From NCBI RefSeq assembly GCF_910579375.1, contig NZ_CAJTUJ010000022.1, positions 1-26,599 of the forward strand: DNA of 26,599 nt. The letters run 5' to 3'. The position numbers were made by a program, and so were the translations under genes. Shown piece after piece: positions 1 to 7,589 of this stretch. Source of the stretch: an uncultured Rikenella sp. Lineage in GTDB: Bacteria; Bacteroidota; Bacteroidia; Bacteroidales; Rikenellaceae. Positions within the stretch are counted from its first letter, which is position 1. Every line of letters begins with the position of its first letter. The notes beneath the pieces were generated by a model that saw only the letters and a program-made list of their open reading frames with translations, ran no database searches and was not told the DNA's origin.

Positions 1-46
1 CGCCCCTATTCTCTGCCCCGTGTCCGCCTCACTGCGGCTCCGCTTT

Positions 47-138
47 CGCTCCGCCGCGTTTTCGCGCGCCTTGCGCGATTCATCTATATTCGGCTACCGC
101 CGAAATCGTTGAATCGCTCCTTTAGGCGTGGCGCGCGA
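47..138 (-). repeat. Structured repeat element, copy 1
   Basis: This is the first of two copies of one element, in exact 193 bp register with the second. Shared blocks are CGCTCCG (47-53), TCGCGCGCC (62-70), AGGCG (124-128) and GGCGCGCGA (130-138). Between them is a copy-specific hairpin: GCGATTCA (75-82) pairs with TGAATCGC (110-117), and inside it TTCGGC (89-94) pairs with GCCGAA (99-104). The flanks can pair in two ways: 62-70 with 130-138 (9 bp), or CGCCT (67-71) with 124-128. The strand is a guess: on the minus strand the unpaired segment reads as a purine-rich AAAGGA. Confidence 0.6.
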
Positions 139-239
139 TTGCTTTGATGTAATAAAGGCCGACCGCCGTGGCGCGAACGCGTCCGCCGGGCGGGCGGTGC
201 CTCCCGGCACTCGGAAGGGGCAGCCTCAGCCCAATTCCT

Positions 240-330
240 CGCTCCGTTCTTTGTTCGCGCGCCTGGGGAAATCCTATCAAAACACGCCAGCGAGTTTTGA
301 CGATTTCCCTCCTTAGGCGACGGCGCGCGA
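240..330 (-). repeat. Structured repeat element, copy 2
   Basis: This is the second copy of the element at 47-138. It carries the same blocks: CGCTCCG (240-246), TCGCGCGCC (255-263), AGGCG (315-319) and GGCGCGCGA (322-330). The internal stems have different sequences but are again fully complementary: GGGAAATC (266-273) with GATTTCCC (302-309), and TCAAAAC (277-283) with GTTTTGA (294-300). Conserved flanks around stems that changed on both sides indicate that pairing, not primary sequence, has been kept. That is the pattern of a selected RNA or DNA structure. Confidence 0.6.
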
Positions 331-355
331 TCTGAGCACTGCCCCGGCTGGTACT

Positions 356-379
356 GTTCTCTTTGTGAACAAAGAGAAC
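356..379. other. Perfect 10-bp stem-loop
   Basis: GTTCTCTTTG (356-365) and CAAAGAGAAC (370-379) form a perfect 10-bp stem around a 4-nt loop. No long T-run follows on either strand, so it is not an obvious intrinsic terminator. It belongs to the hairpin series at the left end of the window. Confidence 0.6.
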
Positions 380-404
380 CAGAAAGCCGACGCTGCCAGC
401 GAGA

Positions 405-431
405 GCAATGCAAACGTAGTTTGCAAATTGC
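405..431. other. 11-bp bulged stem-loop
   Basis: GCAAT then GCAAAC (405-415) pairs with GTTTGC (419-424) and ATTGC (427-431) around a GTA loop. A 2-nt bulge lies at 425-426. It is part of the same hairpin series and no function is known to me. Confidence 0.5.
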
Positions 432-564
432 TGAGCGGCGAGGAGGAAGGCGAAGCCGAACTTTAGACGGATGCTGACGCATCTTAAAGCTGTCGACACC
501 TCATTCTTTGCCCCGCCTGAAACTGCCCTGCGCGGGCGGCGTCCGGGTGACCCCGGCAGGACGG

Positions 565-581
565 GCGAAACTACGTTTCGC
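565..581. other. Perfect 7-bp stem-loop
   Basis: GCGAAAC (565-571) pairs with GTTTCGC (575-581) around a TAC loop. Its 3-nt-loop shape resembles the hairpin at 405-431. It is the last of the hairpin series before the rpsN terminator. Confidence 0.45.
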
Positions 582-631
582 TAAGGCAGCCTCGGCCCTA
601 AATTGACTGTCACAATCCCCTCTAAAATGAG

Positions 632-664
632 CATCGGGGCTCCGGAATCTCCGAAGCCCCGATG
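632..664 (-). terminator. Terminator after rpsN
   Basis: A 14-bp stem (632-645 with 651-664, one mismatch) encloses a 5-nt loop 46 bp downstream of the rpsN stop. On the minus strand it is followed by CTCATTTTAG, a short T-run. It marks the end of the S10/spc transcript directly after rpsN, where most bacteria continue into rpsH. Confidence 0.75.
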
Positions 665-709
665 AACTATCAAGTCATTTCGACGTTGCACCAAAACAAC
701 ATCGAAAAT

Positions 710-979
710 CTACCAGCTCGCTTTCTTCACCCCCGGCAACAAACCTGCGGAAGCCATCTCACGGAACTGGATTCTGCTGATTCCGAACTGCCGCATGTAC
801 CCTTTCGGTCGCCCCGTGAGCTGACAACGGTTGTGCAGCCGGATCGGGTTGGAGTTTTTCGGCAATTTAGCCAACCCCGCATAATCTCCCGCCTCTTTCA
901 GTGCGGCGCGCTTAGCGGCATATCGTGCCACGAGCTTGGCCCGTTTCACTTCGCGGGCTTTCATCGATTCTTTTGCCAT
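710..979 (-). CDS. rpsN: 30S ribosomal protein S14
   Basis: This is a small-subunit protein of the 30S head, near the 3' domain of 16S rRNA. The 89-residue product ends in the family hallmark LPGVKKASW and contains the conserved stretch around residues 53-70 ([18 protein letters not shown]). There is one cysteine and no pair of CxxC motifs, so this is the zinc-independent form, though shorter than the 101-residue E. coli protein. It starts 3 nt after the rplE stop, so it is translated from the same transcript. It is the last gene of the run: a terminator follows, and rpsH, which normally comes next in the spc operon, is absent. Confidence 0.97.
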   Translation of the reverse strand: MAKESMKAREVKRAKLVARYAAKRAALKEAGDYAGLAKLPKNSNPIRLHNRCQLTGRPKGYMRQFGISRIQFREMASAGLLPGVKKASW

Positions 980-982
980 GGC

Positions 983-1540
983 TTAGTTCTTTTTTGCGTT
1001 TTTAAAAGGAAGGCCGAACTGCTTGAGCAGTGCATAAGCTTCGGTATCATTATCCGCGGTAGTCACGAAGGTGATTTCGACGCCGAAGATTTTGGTAATC
1101 TTGTCGATGTCGATTTCCGGGAAGATGATATGTTCCTGCACCCCCAAGGTGTAGTTCCCCTGGCCGTCGAATTTGTCGTTGATCCCTTTGAAGTCGCGGA
1201 TACGCGGCAAAGAGACTGCGATCAACCGTTCCAAGAATTCGTACATCCGTTCCCGACGCAAGGTAACGCGCACCCCGATGGGCATCTGCTTACGGAGTTT
1301 GAAGTTCGAGATGTCTTTCTTGGACCGGGTCTGTACGGCGTGCTGTCCGGCAATCGTAGAGAGCTCGTTCTGAGCCACTTCAACGAGTTTCTTATCAGCA
1401 ACGGCAGCTCCGATCCCCTGGTTGATGACGATTTTTTCGAGCTTCGGCACCTGCATGATGCTTTTGTAGCCGAACTCTTTCATCAAAGCGGGAGCGATCT
1501 CCTCTTTGTATTTGGTTTTGAGTGAAGGTACGTATGCCAT
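983..1540 (-). CDS. rplE: 50S ribosomal protein L5
   Basis: L5 binds 5S rRNA in the central protuberance of the large subunit and contacts the P-site tRNA. The 185-residue product is full length (179 in E. coli). It shows the L5 features [14 protein letters not shown] near residues 31-44, the [24 protein letters not shown] region near 92-115, and a C-terminal [20 protein letters not shown] segment. The start ATG overlaps the rplX stop by one base (TAATG at 1538-1542), indicating translational coupling. It sits in the usual rplX-rplE-rpsN order. Confidence 0.98.
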   Translation of the reverse strand: MAYVPSLKTKYKEEIAPALMKEFGYKSIMQVPKLEKIVINQGIGAAVADKKLVEVAQNELSTIAGQHAVQTRSKKDISNFKLRKQMPIGVRVTLRRERMYEFLERLIAVSLPRIRDFKGINDKFDGQGNYTLGVQEHIIFPEIDIDKITKIFGVEITFVTTADNDTEAYALLKQFGLPFKNAKKN

Positions 1541-1863
1541 TATTTGATCTCCTCGCCTGATTTGACGGCCACGCGGACCAGTTTGCCTTTATCGTTCTTC
1601 TTGCGTCCCACACGGGTCGGTTTTCCCGACTTCGGATCGAGCGGTTGCAGGTTGCTGATGTGAATCGGGGCTTCCCGTTTCACGATCCCGCCCTGAGGAT
1701 TTGCGGCGTTGGGTTTGGTGTGTTTGCTCACCAGATTGACCCCTTCGACGATGGCGCGCTGCTTTTCGACGAGCACTTCGAGCACTTTACCCTGCTGCCC
1801 TTTGTTGTCGCCAGCATTGACGTACACCGTGTCCCCTTTTTTGATATGCAGTTTAGTTGACAT
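1540..1863 (-). CDS. rplX: 50S ribosomal protein L24
   Basis: L24 is one of the first proteins to bind 23S rRNA during large-subunit assembly. The 107-residue product has the KOW motif near residues 8-31 ([20 protein letters not shown]), followed by the conserved [29 protein letters not shown] segment, and is close to the usual length. It lies between rplN and rplE. The 25-nt gap to rplN and the one-base overlap with rplE support co-transcription. Confidence 0.98.
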   Translation of the reverse strand: MSTKLHIKKGDTVYVNAGDNKGQQGKVLEVLVEKQRAIVEGVNLVSKHTKPNAANPQGGIVKREAPIHISNLQPLDPKSGKPTRVGRKKNDKGKLVRVAVKSGEEIK

Positions 1864-1888
1864 TTCGGTTTGTTTGTTAAGAGAAGGT

Positions 1889-2254
1889 TTACAGCACTTC
1901 CGGCGCCAAGGAGATGATTTTCATATTGGCGTCGCGAAGCTCTCTGGCCACCGGCCCGAAGATACGCGTACCGCGCATTTCACCGGCGTTGTTGAGCAAC
2001 ACGACGGCGTTGTCGTCGAAGCGGATGTAGGAGCCGTCCGGCCGACGCACCTCTTTCTTGGTGCGTACCACGACTGCTTTCGAGACTGCGCCTTTTTTGA
2101 TGTCGCCGCCCGGGGTCGCGCTTTTGACGCTGACAACGATTTTGTCCCCGATCGACGCGTAGCGCCGCCCGGTACCGCCAAGTACACGGATACAGAGGAC
2201 TTCCTTGGCTCCGCTGTTATCGGCTACGGAGAGCCGGCTTTCTTGTTGTATCAT
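1889..2254 (-). CDS. rplN: 50S ribosomal protein L14
   Basis: L14 is a universally conserved 23S rRNA-binding protein at the subunit interface. The 121-residue product begins [17 protein letters not shown], the classic L14 start, and carries the conserved segments [20 protein letters not shown] and [22 protein letters not shown]. It ends with the typical [20 protein letters not shown]. Its start lies 2 nt from the rpsQ stop, consistent with a tightly packed operon. Nothing unusual is visible. Confidence 0.98.
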   Translation of the reverse strand: MIQQESRLSVADNSGAKEVLCIRVLGGTGRRYASIGDKIVVSVKSATPGGDIKKGAVSKAVVVRTKKEVRRPDGSYIRFDDNAVVLLNNAGEMRGTRIFGPVARELRDANMKIISLAPEVL

Positions 2255-2256
2255 GG

Positions 2257-2514
2257 TTACTTAGCTCTTTCGATGATTTCTACTAATCTCCACCGTTTGG
2301 ACTTGCTGAGCGGACGGGTTTCCATAATCCGGACGGTATCCCCTTCGCCGCAGTCGTTGGTTTCGTCGTGGGCGACGAATTTGGTGGTTTTATTGACGAA
2401 TTTACCGTAGATCGGGTGTTTCACTTTCCGTTTTACAGCAACAACGATCGATTTGTCCATTTTGTTGCTGACGACCACCCCGGTTCTCTCTTTTCTAAGA
2501 TTTCTTTCTTCCAT
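2257..2514 (-). CDS. rpsQ: 30S ribosomal protein S17
   Basis: S17 is a primary 16S rRNA-binding protein with an OB fold. The 85-residue product contains the family core [17 protein letters not shown] near residues 11-27 and [17 protein letters not shown] near 46-62. It ends in the conserved [15 protein letters not shown] region. Length matches the family (84 in E. coli). It is flanked by rpmC (5-nt gap) and rplN (2-nt gap). Confidence 0.98.
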   Translation of the reverse strand: MEERNLRKERTGVVVSNKMDKSIVVAVKRKVKHPIYGKFVNKTTKFVAHDETNDCGEGDTVRIMETRPLSKSKRWRLVEIIERAK

Positions 2515-2519
2515 GGCCT

Positions 2520-2723
2520 CTACTTGTTAATAGTGGTGGTTTGTTTTTCGCGCAGGATGGTCAGCAGACGTGCGATATCGCGGCGCATATTTTTGATGGT
2601 GGTCGAGTTTTCGGCCGGCGAAACGGCGTGGTTCATTTTGGCACGCAGCAAGTTGGCCTTTTCGGTCTCTACCCGTTCGACGATTTCGCCCGCTGTCAGT
2701 TCACGTATTTCGGATGTTTTCAT
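2520..2723 (-). CDS. rpmC: 50S ribosomal protein L29
   Basis: L29 is a small helical hairpin protein near the peptide exit tunnel, where the trigger factor and signal recognition particle dock. The 67-residue product begins [19 protein letters not shown] and continues with a Leu-Arg-rich helix and [16 protein letters not shown], the standard L29 arrangement. The gap to rplP is 9 nt. Gene order rplP-rpmC-rpsQ is as in other bacteria. Confidence 0.96.
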   Translation of the reverse strand: MKTSEIRELTAGEIVERVETEKANLLRAKMNHAVSPAENSTTIKNMRRDIARLLTILREKQTTTINK

Positions 2724-2732
2724 GTCTTCGTG

Positions 2733-3161
2733 TTAGATAGAGGTTTCGGTATAATCGCGACGGATGATAAACTTGGTGGTAATGGGCAGTTTCTGAGCCC
2801 CGAGCCGGAGCGCTTCCTGCGCTACTTCCAACGGCACCCCTTCGGCTTCGAACAAGATGCGACCGGGGGTAACCGGCGCCACGAATCCTTCGGGCGAACC
2901 TTTCCCTTTACCCATACGCACTTCGGCCGGTTTTTTGGTGATCGGTTTGTCCGGGAAGATCCGAATCCACACCTGGCCTTCACGTTTCATCTGACGCACG
3001 ATGGCCTGACGAGCGGCCTCGATCTGCCGTCCGGTGATCCAGGCCGACTCCAGGGCCTTGATACCGAACGATCCGAATGACAGTTCAGCTCCTCTCTGTG
3101 CCAGACCTTTCATGCGGCCTTTCTGCATTCTGCGAAATTTCGTCTTTTTCGGTTGTAACAT
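2733..3161 (-). CDS. rplP: 50S ribosomal protein L16
   Basis: L16 helps form the tRNA A site and organises 23S rRNA near the peptidyl transferase centre. The 142-residue product starts [19 protein letters not shown], shows [23 protein letters not shown] near residues 30-52, and contains [21 protein letters not shown], all diagnostic. Length is close to the usual 136. It follows rpsC after a 33-nt gap, slightly wider than its neighbours. Confidence 0.98.
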   Translation of the reverse strand: MLQPKKTKFRRMQKGRMKGLAQRGAELSFGSFGIKALESAWITGRQIEAARQAIVRQMKREGQVWIRIFPDKPITKKPAEVRMGKGKGSPEGFVAPVTPGRILFEAEGVPLEVAQEALRLGAQKLPITTKFIIRRDYTETSI

Positions 3162-3194
3162 GGTTAGTTCCTTTTATTTCGTCTGACGACAGAT

Positions 3195-3992
3195 TTACTG
3201 ATTATTGGAGTTGCGGCCTCCACGACGGTCGTCGCGTCCCCCGCGACGTGCCCCGCGGCGATCATCCCGACCGCCTCTGCGGTCGTCGCGTCCGCCTCCG
3301 CGACGGTCGTCGCCGCCGCGTCCTGCTGCGGATGCGCTCATCCCTACGATCGGCGACAAATCGCGCTTGGCATACACTTCGCCGTTGCAGATCCATACTT
3401 TAACCCCCAACAGACCCACTTTGGTCAAAGCTTCGGCGAGGTTGTAGTCGATATCTGCACGGAAGGTATGCAACGGAATTCTCCCTTCCTTGTACGATTC
3501 GCTGCGGGCCATTTCAGCGCCCCCCACACGACCCGAGATCTGGATCTTGATCCCTTCTGCGCCCATCCGCATCGTCGATGCGATGGTGGTCTTGATCGCC
3601 CGCCGATACGAGATACGCCCTTCGACCTGACGTGCGATATTGTTCGATACAATCACCGCATCCAACTCCGGCCGTTTCACTTCGAAGATATTGATCTGCA
3701 CGTCCTTACCGGTCAGTTTGCGCAGTTCTTCCTTCAACTTATCCACCTCAGCGCCGCCTTTCCCGATGATGATCCCGGGCCGCGAGGTGCTGATGGTAAC
3801 GGTCACCAGCTTCAAGGTCCGTTCGATCACGATTTTCGAGACGCTGGCTTTGGCCAAGCGTGCTCCGAGGTATTTACGAATTTTGGCGTCTTCAACGAGT
3901 TTTGCCGGGAATTCCTTGCCGCCATACCATGACGAGTCCCAACCCCGAATGATGCCCAGCCGATTGGCAATCGGATTTACTTTCTGTCCCAT
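3195..3992 (-). CDS. rpsC: 30S ribosomal protein S3 with RGG/DDRR-rich tail
   Basis: S3 lies at the mRNA entry channel of the 30S subunit and has helicase-like RNA-binding activity. The 265-residue product starts [20 protein letters not shown], has the KH-domain motif IIGKGG at residues 75-80, and a normal C-terminal domain ending around residue 217. From about 219 to 265 it carries a low-complexity tail with repeated GGRDDRRG units (DDRRG at about 228, 236, 243 and 254) that is not part of the conserved fold. The E. coli protein is 233 residues. The start lies 1 nt after the rplV stop. Confidence 0.97.
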   Translation of the reverse strand: MGQKVNPIANRLGIIRGWDSSWYGGKEFPAKLVEDAKIRKYLGARLAKASVSKIVIERTLKLVTVTISTSRPGIIIGKGGAEVDKLKEELRKLTGKDVQINIFEVKRPELDAVIVSNNIARQVEGRISYRRAIKTTIASTMRMGAEGIKIQISGRVGGAEMARSESYKEGRIPLHTFRADIDYNLAEALTKVGLLGVKVWICNGEVYAKRDLSPIVGMSASAAGRGGDDRRGGGRDDRRGGRDDRRGARRGGRDDRRGGRNSNNQ

Positions 3993-3993
3993 C

Positions 3994-4566
3994 TTAGTTT
4001 GCTGCGTTTTCAGGTTTCACATCGGCAGCCGCCTTGGCAGTGGTGGTCTTGGCAGCGGTCGTTTTCTTGGCCGTAGTCGTCGCTTTTTTAGTCGTAGCGG
4101 CGGTGGTTTTCTTAGCAGCCGGTTTGGTTTCGGTGGCCGGCGCAGCTGCTTCCTTAACGGCAGGCGCAGCGATTTCCATCCGGTCGACGATGATGGTCAC
4201 GTGGTTGGAACGTTTCCGAATCCGGTGTGCGCGCCCCTGCGGAGCAGGCTGGATCCGTTTGAGTTGCCGTCCGCCGTCGACGCTGATGGTTTTGACGCAC
4301 AGCGGGGTCTCTTCCAATGAAACGCCCTGATTCTTTGCTTCCCAGTTGGCGATAGCCGACCGGAGGAGTTTTTCGAGGCGTACCGATGCCTCTTTCTTGG
4401 AATACCGCAGCATCCCCAAAGCGCGATTGATCTCCACGCCGCGGATCATATCGGCCACGAGTCTCATTTTTCGCGGGGAGGTCGGGCATTCGCGCAACGA
4501 CGCGATCGCGATCGAGCGCTTTTCCGCTTTGAGCTTTTCGGCTCTTAATCTTTTTCTTGCACCCAT
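3994..4566 (-). CDS. rplV: 50S ribosomal protein L22 with Ala/Thr/Lys-rich tail
   Basis: L22 lines the nascent peptide exit tunnel and contacts all 23S rRNA domains. The core lies at about residues 20-131: [14 protein letters not shown] near 30-43, [15 protein letters not shown] near 68-82, and [20 protein letters not shown] near 106-125. At 190 residues it is much longer than the 110-residue E. coli protein. It has about 20 extra basic residues at the N terminus and about 59 at the C terminus, made almost only of A, T and K (132-190). The extension is in frame and uninterrupted, so it looks genuine. Confidence 0.96.
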   Translation of the reverse strand: MGARKRLRAEKLKAEKRSIAIASLRECPTSPRKMRLVADMIRGVEINRALGMLRYSKKEASVRLEKLLRSAIANWEAKNQGVSLEETPLCVKTISVDGGRQLKRIQPAPQGRAHRIRKRSNHVTIIVDRMEIAAPAVKEAAAPATETKPAAKKTTAATTKKATTTAKKTTAAKTTTAKAAADVKPENAAN

Positions 4567-4594
4567 AACAGGTATACGGAATTACTTTTTAACA

Positions 4595-4864
4595 CTATTT
4601 TTTCTTGTTGCCCCCGTGACCGCGGAAGCTGCGGGTCGGTGCGAATTCACCCAACTTGTGACCCACCATGTTTTCGGTCACATACACCGGAATAAATTTA
4701 TTCCCGTTATGCACCGCCAGGGTATGTCCCACAAAGTCCGGCGAGATCATGCTCGCGCGCGACCAGGTCTTGATAACCGATTTTTTGCCGCTATCGTTCA
4801 TGGCAAGGATCTTGCCTTCGAGTTTCGGTTCGATATACGGTCCTTTTTTCAGTGAACGGCTCAT
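4595..4864 (-). CDS. rpsS: 30S ribosomal protein S19
   Basis: S19 forms a complex with S13 in the 30S head near the A and P sites. The 89-residue product begins [19 protein letters not shown] and contains the diagnostic [44 protein letters not shown] block near residues 30-73. Length fits the family (92 in E. coli). It lies between rplB and rplV with gaps of 19 and 28 nt. Confidence 0.98.
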   Translation of the reverse strand: MSRSLKKGPYIEPKLEGKILAMNDSGKKSVIKTWSRASMISPDFVGHTLAVHNGNKFIPVYVTENMVGHKLGEFAPTRSFRGHGGNKKK

Positions 4865-4883
4865 TTACGCTGTCTTGATTAGA

Positions 4884-5708
4884 TTATTTATTCCTCCGTG
4901 AAACGATGAATTTGGAAGTCGTCTTCTTGGGGTTGCGGGTTTTGTAGCCCTTAGCCAGCACGCCCGTACGCGAGCGCGGGTGTCCCCCGGAAGCACGTCC
5001 TTCACCCCCACCCATCGGGTGATCGACAGGGTTCATCACGACGCCGCGGTTGCGCGGACGCCGCCCGAGCCAGCGCTTGCGCCCTGCCTTGCCGCTTTGT
5101 TCGAGACTGTGGTCCGGATTGGATACGGTCCCGATCGTAGCCCGGCAGGTGGTGAGCACCATACGGGTTTCCCCTGAAGGAAGTTTAATAATAGCGTACT
5201 TCCCCTCGCGGGCAAGCAGCTGAGCGTAAGTCCCCGCAGACCGCGCCATTGCAGCGCCCCTGCCGGGTGTGAGTTCGATGCAGTGCACAACGGTACCAAG
5301 AGGAATTTCCGAAAGGAATAGTGTGTTGCCCACTTCAGGTGCGACGCCCGCTCCGCTGGCGATCTTCTGCCCGACGGTCAAGCCCACCGGCGCAACGATG
5401 TATCGTTTTTCGCCGTCGGCATAGACCACGAGGGCAATCCGCGCGCTGCGGTTCGGGTCGTATTCGATGGTTTTGACCGTAGCGGTCATGCCATCCTTGT
5501 TGCGCATGAAGTCGATGATGCGGTACTGACGTTTATGTCCACCACCGATGTAGCGCATGGTCATTTTCCCGGTATTGTTCCGCCCTCCTGAGGATTTGAG
5601 GGGGGTTACCAGTGATTTTTCCGGAGTCGAAGTCGTAATATCGTCAAAGGTGCCGATAACTTTATGTCTCTGACCCGGGGTCATCGGTTTGAATTTTCTA
5701 ACTGCCAT
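4884..5708 (-). CDS. rplB: 50S ribosomal protein L2
   Basis: L2 is needed for subunit association and peptidyl transferase activity. The 274-residue product is full length. It contains the central RNA-binding domain with [21 protein letters not shown] and the C-terminal motif [19 protein letters not shown] around residues 225-243, including the conserved histidine of [10 protein letters not shown]. The C terminus [16 protein letters not shown] is typical. It follows rplW after 6 nt, so the two are co-transcribed and probably translationally coupled. Confidence 0.98.
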   Translation of the reverse strand: MAVRKFKPMTPGQRHKVIGTFDDITTSTPEKSLVTPLKSSGGRNNTGKMTMRYIGGGHKRQYRIIDFMRNKDGMTATVKTIEYDPNRSARIALVVYADGEKRYIVAPVGLTVGQKIASGAGVAPEVGNTLFLSEIPLGTVVHCIELTPGRGAAMARSAGTYAQLLAREGKYAIIKLPSGETRMVLTTCRATIGTVSNPDHSLEQSGKAGRKRWLGRRPRNRGVVMNPVDHPMGGGEGRASGGHPRSRTGVLAKGYKTRNPKKTTSKFIVSRRNK

Positions 5709-5714
5709 CGTCTT

Positions 5715-6005
5715 TTAGATATTACTGTAAAAATCGATTTTGTCTTCTCCTCCGAGGGTGACGATCGCCTTTTTGTAGCGGTTCTGACGCCCTTCGAGCA
5801 TTCCGGCTTTGGTGTAGCGGCTCTTGCGTTTGCCGTCGTAGTTACAGGTGTTGACATCGGTCACCACGACGCCGTACATAGCTTCCACCGCAGCCTTGAT
5901 CTGGAGCTTGTTCGCCCGCGGATCCACAATAAAACCGTAGCGGTTCAGTTTTTCGCCCTGAGCCGTCATTTTCTCGGTCAATATCGGCTTAATCAAAATT
6001 TCCAT
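5715..6005 (-). CDS. rplW: 50S ribosomal protein L23
   Basis: L23 sits at the polypeptide exit and is the main docking site for trigger factor and SRP. The 96-residue product contains ILIKPILTEKMT at its start, the YGFIVDPRANKLQIKAAVEAMYGVVVTDVNT core, and the KRKSRYTKAGMLEGRQNRYKKAIVTL segment. These are all standard. It is close to the usual 100 residues. The order rplD-rplW-rplB is conserved. Confidence 0.97.
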   Translation of the reverse strand: MEILIKPILTEKMTAQGEKLNRYGFIVDPRANKLQIKAAVEAMYGVVVTDVNTCNYDGKRKSRYTKAGMLEGRQNRYKKAIVTLGGEDKIDFYSNI

Positions 6006-6031
6006 GATCTTTCTTTAAAAGATGGTCTTCG

Positions 6032-6673
6032 TTACTGGATTCCACAAACCTGCTGCATAGCCGCCACAGCCCCTTCCCCGCCAATCAGCAGGTGTGCCGC
6101 GTTCATGACGTCGTAGGTATTGAGGTTCTGTGCCTGGATAACCTTTACGTTCGGCAGGTTGCGCGATGCGAGGATCACGCCGGCGTTGTCCGTATCGCCG
6201 CACAGAATCACCAGCGTCTTCTTTTCAGCGATCCCCAAGTTCTTGGCTGCTGCGATAAATTCCTTGGTTTTGGGCTGCATTTCGAAGCTGTCGACCACGG
6301 TAATCGCTGCATTTTTCGCTTTGTAGGTCAAGGCGCTGCGCCGTGCGAGTTGTTTGAGTTTCTTGTTGAGTTTGAAGCGATAGTCGCGCGGCACGGGCCC
6401 GAATACACGCCCGCCTCCGACAAACAGCGGCGACAGAATCGATCCACTTCTGGCCCCGCCCGTCCCTTTCTGTTTCTTGAGTTTACGGGTGGAACCGGCC
6501 ACTTCGTTCCGTTGTTTCGATTTGTGAGTTCCCTGACGCTGATCGGCGAGGTATTGCTTCACGTCGAGGTAGATGGCGTGATCGTTCGGCTGTTCGAGCG
6601 CGAATACGGCGTCGTTCAAGGTCACTTTCTTCCCGGTCTCTTTGCCGGCGATATCGAGTATGTTGAGTTCCAT
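6032..6673 (-). CDS. rplD: 50S ribosomal protein L4
   Basis: L4 helps assemble 23S rRNA and lines the exit tunnel; in E. coli it also represses its own operon. The 213-residue product contains the L4 loop region KQKGTGGARSGSILSPLFVGGGRVFGP near residues 68-94, which reaches into the tunnel, and the Rossmann-like C-terminal half with LVILCGDTDNAGVILASRNLPNVKV. The 26-nt gaps on both sides fit an operon. Whether L4 autoregulates here cannot be told from sequence. Confidence 0.97.
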   Translation of the reverse strand: MELNILDIAGKETGKKVTLNDAVFALEQPNDHAIYLDVKQYLADQRQGTHKSKQRNEVAGSTRKLKKQKGTGGARSGSILSPLFVGGGRVFGPVPRDYRFKLNKKLKQLARRSALTYKAKNAAITVVDSFEMQPKTKEFIAAAKNLGIAEKKTLVILCGDTDNAGVILASRNLPNVKVIQAQNLNTYDVMNAAHLLIGGEGAVAAMQQVCGIQ

Positions 6674-6699
6674 AACTTAAATCTCCTCCCCTTGAATGG

Positions 6700-7317
6700 T
6701 TAGCCTTCGATTAACAAATAAGAGCCTTTAGCCCCCGGAATGGAACCTTTCACAAGGATGAGGTTGTTTTCCGGAATCACTTTGAGCACTTTCAGATTGA
6801 GCACTTTGACCTGCTCGCCGCCAGTCCGTCCCGGCATGCGTTTCCCTTTAAACACCCGCGACGGATACGAAGATGCACCCAGCGACCCTACGTGCCGTTG
6901 CCGGTTGTGCTGCCCGTGGGTCTGGCCGCCGACACCGCCGAAGCCGTGCCGTTTAACAACCCCCTGAAAACCTTTCCCTTTGGAGATCCCGGTCACATCA
7001 ACCCATTCGCCTTCCACGATCACATCCACGCCCACGGTATCGCCCAAGTTCGGCATCGTTTCGAACGATTTGAATTCGGCGATTTTCCGCTTCGGGGTCG
7101 TCCCCGCCTTGGCGAAGTGGCCCATCATCGGCTTGCTGGTGTGCTTTTCCTTTTTGTCGTCATAGGCAAGCTGCACAGCGGCGTAACCATCCTTTTCGAT
7201 GGTTTTGACTTGCGTAACCACACACGGACCAGCTTCGATCACAGTGCATGGGATGTTTTTCCCCTCGGCACTGAAAACGGATGTCATTCCGATTTTTTTC
7301 CCAATTAGTCCTGACAT
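6700..7317 (-). CDS. rplC: 50S ribosomal protein L3
   Basis: L3 starts large-subunit assembly and shapes the peptidyl transferase centre. I place the start at the ATG at 7315-7317, giving 205 residues beginning [20 protein letters not shown], which matches the family. An upstream in-frame ATG at 7359 would add 14 residues not seen in L3 proteins and lies in the leader. The motif [21 protein letters not shown], with the glutamine that is methylated in E. coli, and [19 protein letters not shown] are both clear. It is the first gene of its transcript, about 105 nt after a strong Bacteroidetes promoter. Confidence 0.97.
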   Translation of the reverse strand: MSGLIGKKIGMTSVFSAEGKNIPCTVIEAGPCVVTQVKTIEKDGYAAVQLAYDDKKEKHTSKPMMGHFAKAGTTPKRKIAEFKSFETMPNLGDTVGVDVIVEGEWVDVTGISKGKGFQGVVKRHGFGGVGGQTHGQHNRQRHVGSLGASSYPSRVFKGKRMPGRTGGEQVKVLNLKVLKVIPENNLILVKGSIPGAKGSYLLIEG

Positions 7318-7420
7318 TTTGTTTGGTAATGGTTTGTAAAAAAGTGTCTGCCTTTTCAACTCGCTTCAGCGACAGGAGGCTCGAAATCAATCGCTTACCT
7401 GCATAAAGAGAGCAAAGGCG
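7318..7420 (-). promoter_or_regulatory. 5' leader of the rplC operon
   Basis: About 100 nt of untranslated leader separate the predicted transcription start (just after the -7 element at 7425-7432) from the rplC start codon. It includes a small TCGCT-GAA-AGCGA-type hairpin (around 7363-7373) and an A/T-rich stretch just before the ATG. Such leaders often carry ribosomal-protein autoregulation in other bacteria. I cannot identify an L4- or other protein-binding motif here. Confidence 0.35.
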
Positions 7421-7424
7421 ACTG

Positions 7425-7455
7425 CAAAGATAGGGTTTTTCGGTTGATTATCAAA
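7425..7455 (-). promoter_or_regulatory. Promoter of the rplC-rpsN operon
   Basis: On the minus strand TTTG (7452-7455) is followed by exactly 19 nt and TATCTTTG (7425-7432). This matches the Bacteroidetes primary sigma consensus TTTG-N19-TAnnTTTG. It lies upstream of rplC and downstream of the lipoprotein terminator, so the S10-type operon from rplC on has its own promoter separate from rpsJ. Confidence 0.85.
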
Positions 7456-7524
7456 TTTTTCGGTGGATTTTTTCGGTGGCGGGGCATTCATTCTCAGCGG
7501 ACAAGGGGCCGAAGAGCGAACGAG

Positions 7525-7558
7525 AAAACCCCGCCCTTTTTCTGTTCGGGACGGGGTT
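7525..7558 (-). terminator. Terminator after the lipoprotein gene
   Basis: AACCCCGCCC (7527-7536) pairs with GGGACGGGGTT (7548-7558) with one bulged base. On the minus strand TTTT follows the stem (7525-7528). It lies 32-65 nt past the lipoprotein stop codon and separates that gene from the rplC promoter. Confidence 0.75.
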
Positions 7559-7589
7559 CGTCTGTCGTTCGGATTGAATCGCGGCGGAA

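Larger units (their letters stand above)
1..630. other. Hairpin-rich non-coding region
   Basis: I see no convincing gene here. Two long overlapping minus-strand reading frames exist (about 84-482 and 122-499), but neither resembles a known protein family, both are rich in Arg and Pro, and both run through a series of stem-loops, so I read them as spurious. The region holds at least five perfect or near-perfect hairpins (75-117, 266-309, 356-379, 405-431, 565-581) and a direct repeat of 193 bp period. From memory of Bacteroidales genomes, similar translated stretches recur as short 'hypothetical proteins', which would fit a dispersed multi-copy sequence. That memory is not checked here. The region lies downstream of the rpsN terminator and reaches the left edge of the window. 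Confidence 0.6.

Noticed and set aside
84..499. Two overlapping minus-strand reading frames of 132 and 125 codons
   Set aside because: They overlap each other, run through several hairpins, are rich in Arg/Pro and match no family I know. The DNA constraint seen is on base pairing, so they are most likely not genes.
3195..3340. CRISPR-like short repeats in the rpsC 3' end
   Set aside because: The repeats are coding, irregular in spacing and have no unique spacers between them.
3077..3447. Arg-rich plus-strand frames opposite the S3 tail
   Set aside because: They mirror the repetitive GGRDDRRG codons of rpsC and have no independent support.
7318..7359. Upstream ATG extending L3 by 14 residues
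   Set aside because: The extra residues are not part of L3 in any family member I know, and the internal ATG gives the canonical start [15 protein letters not shown].
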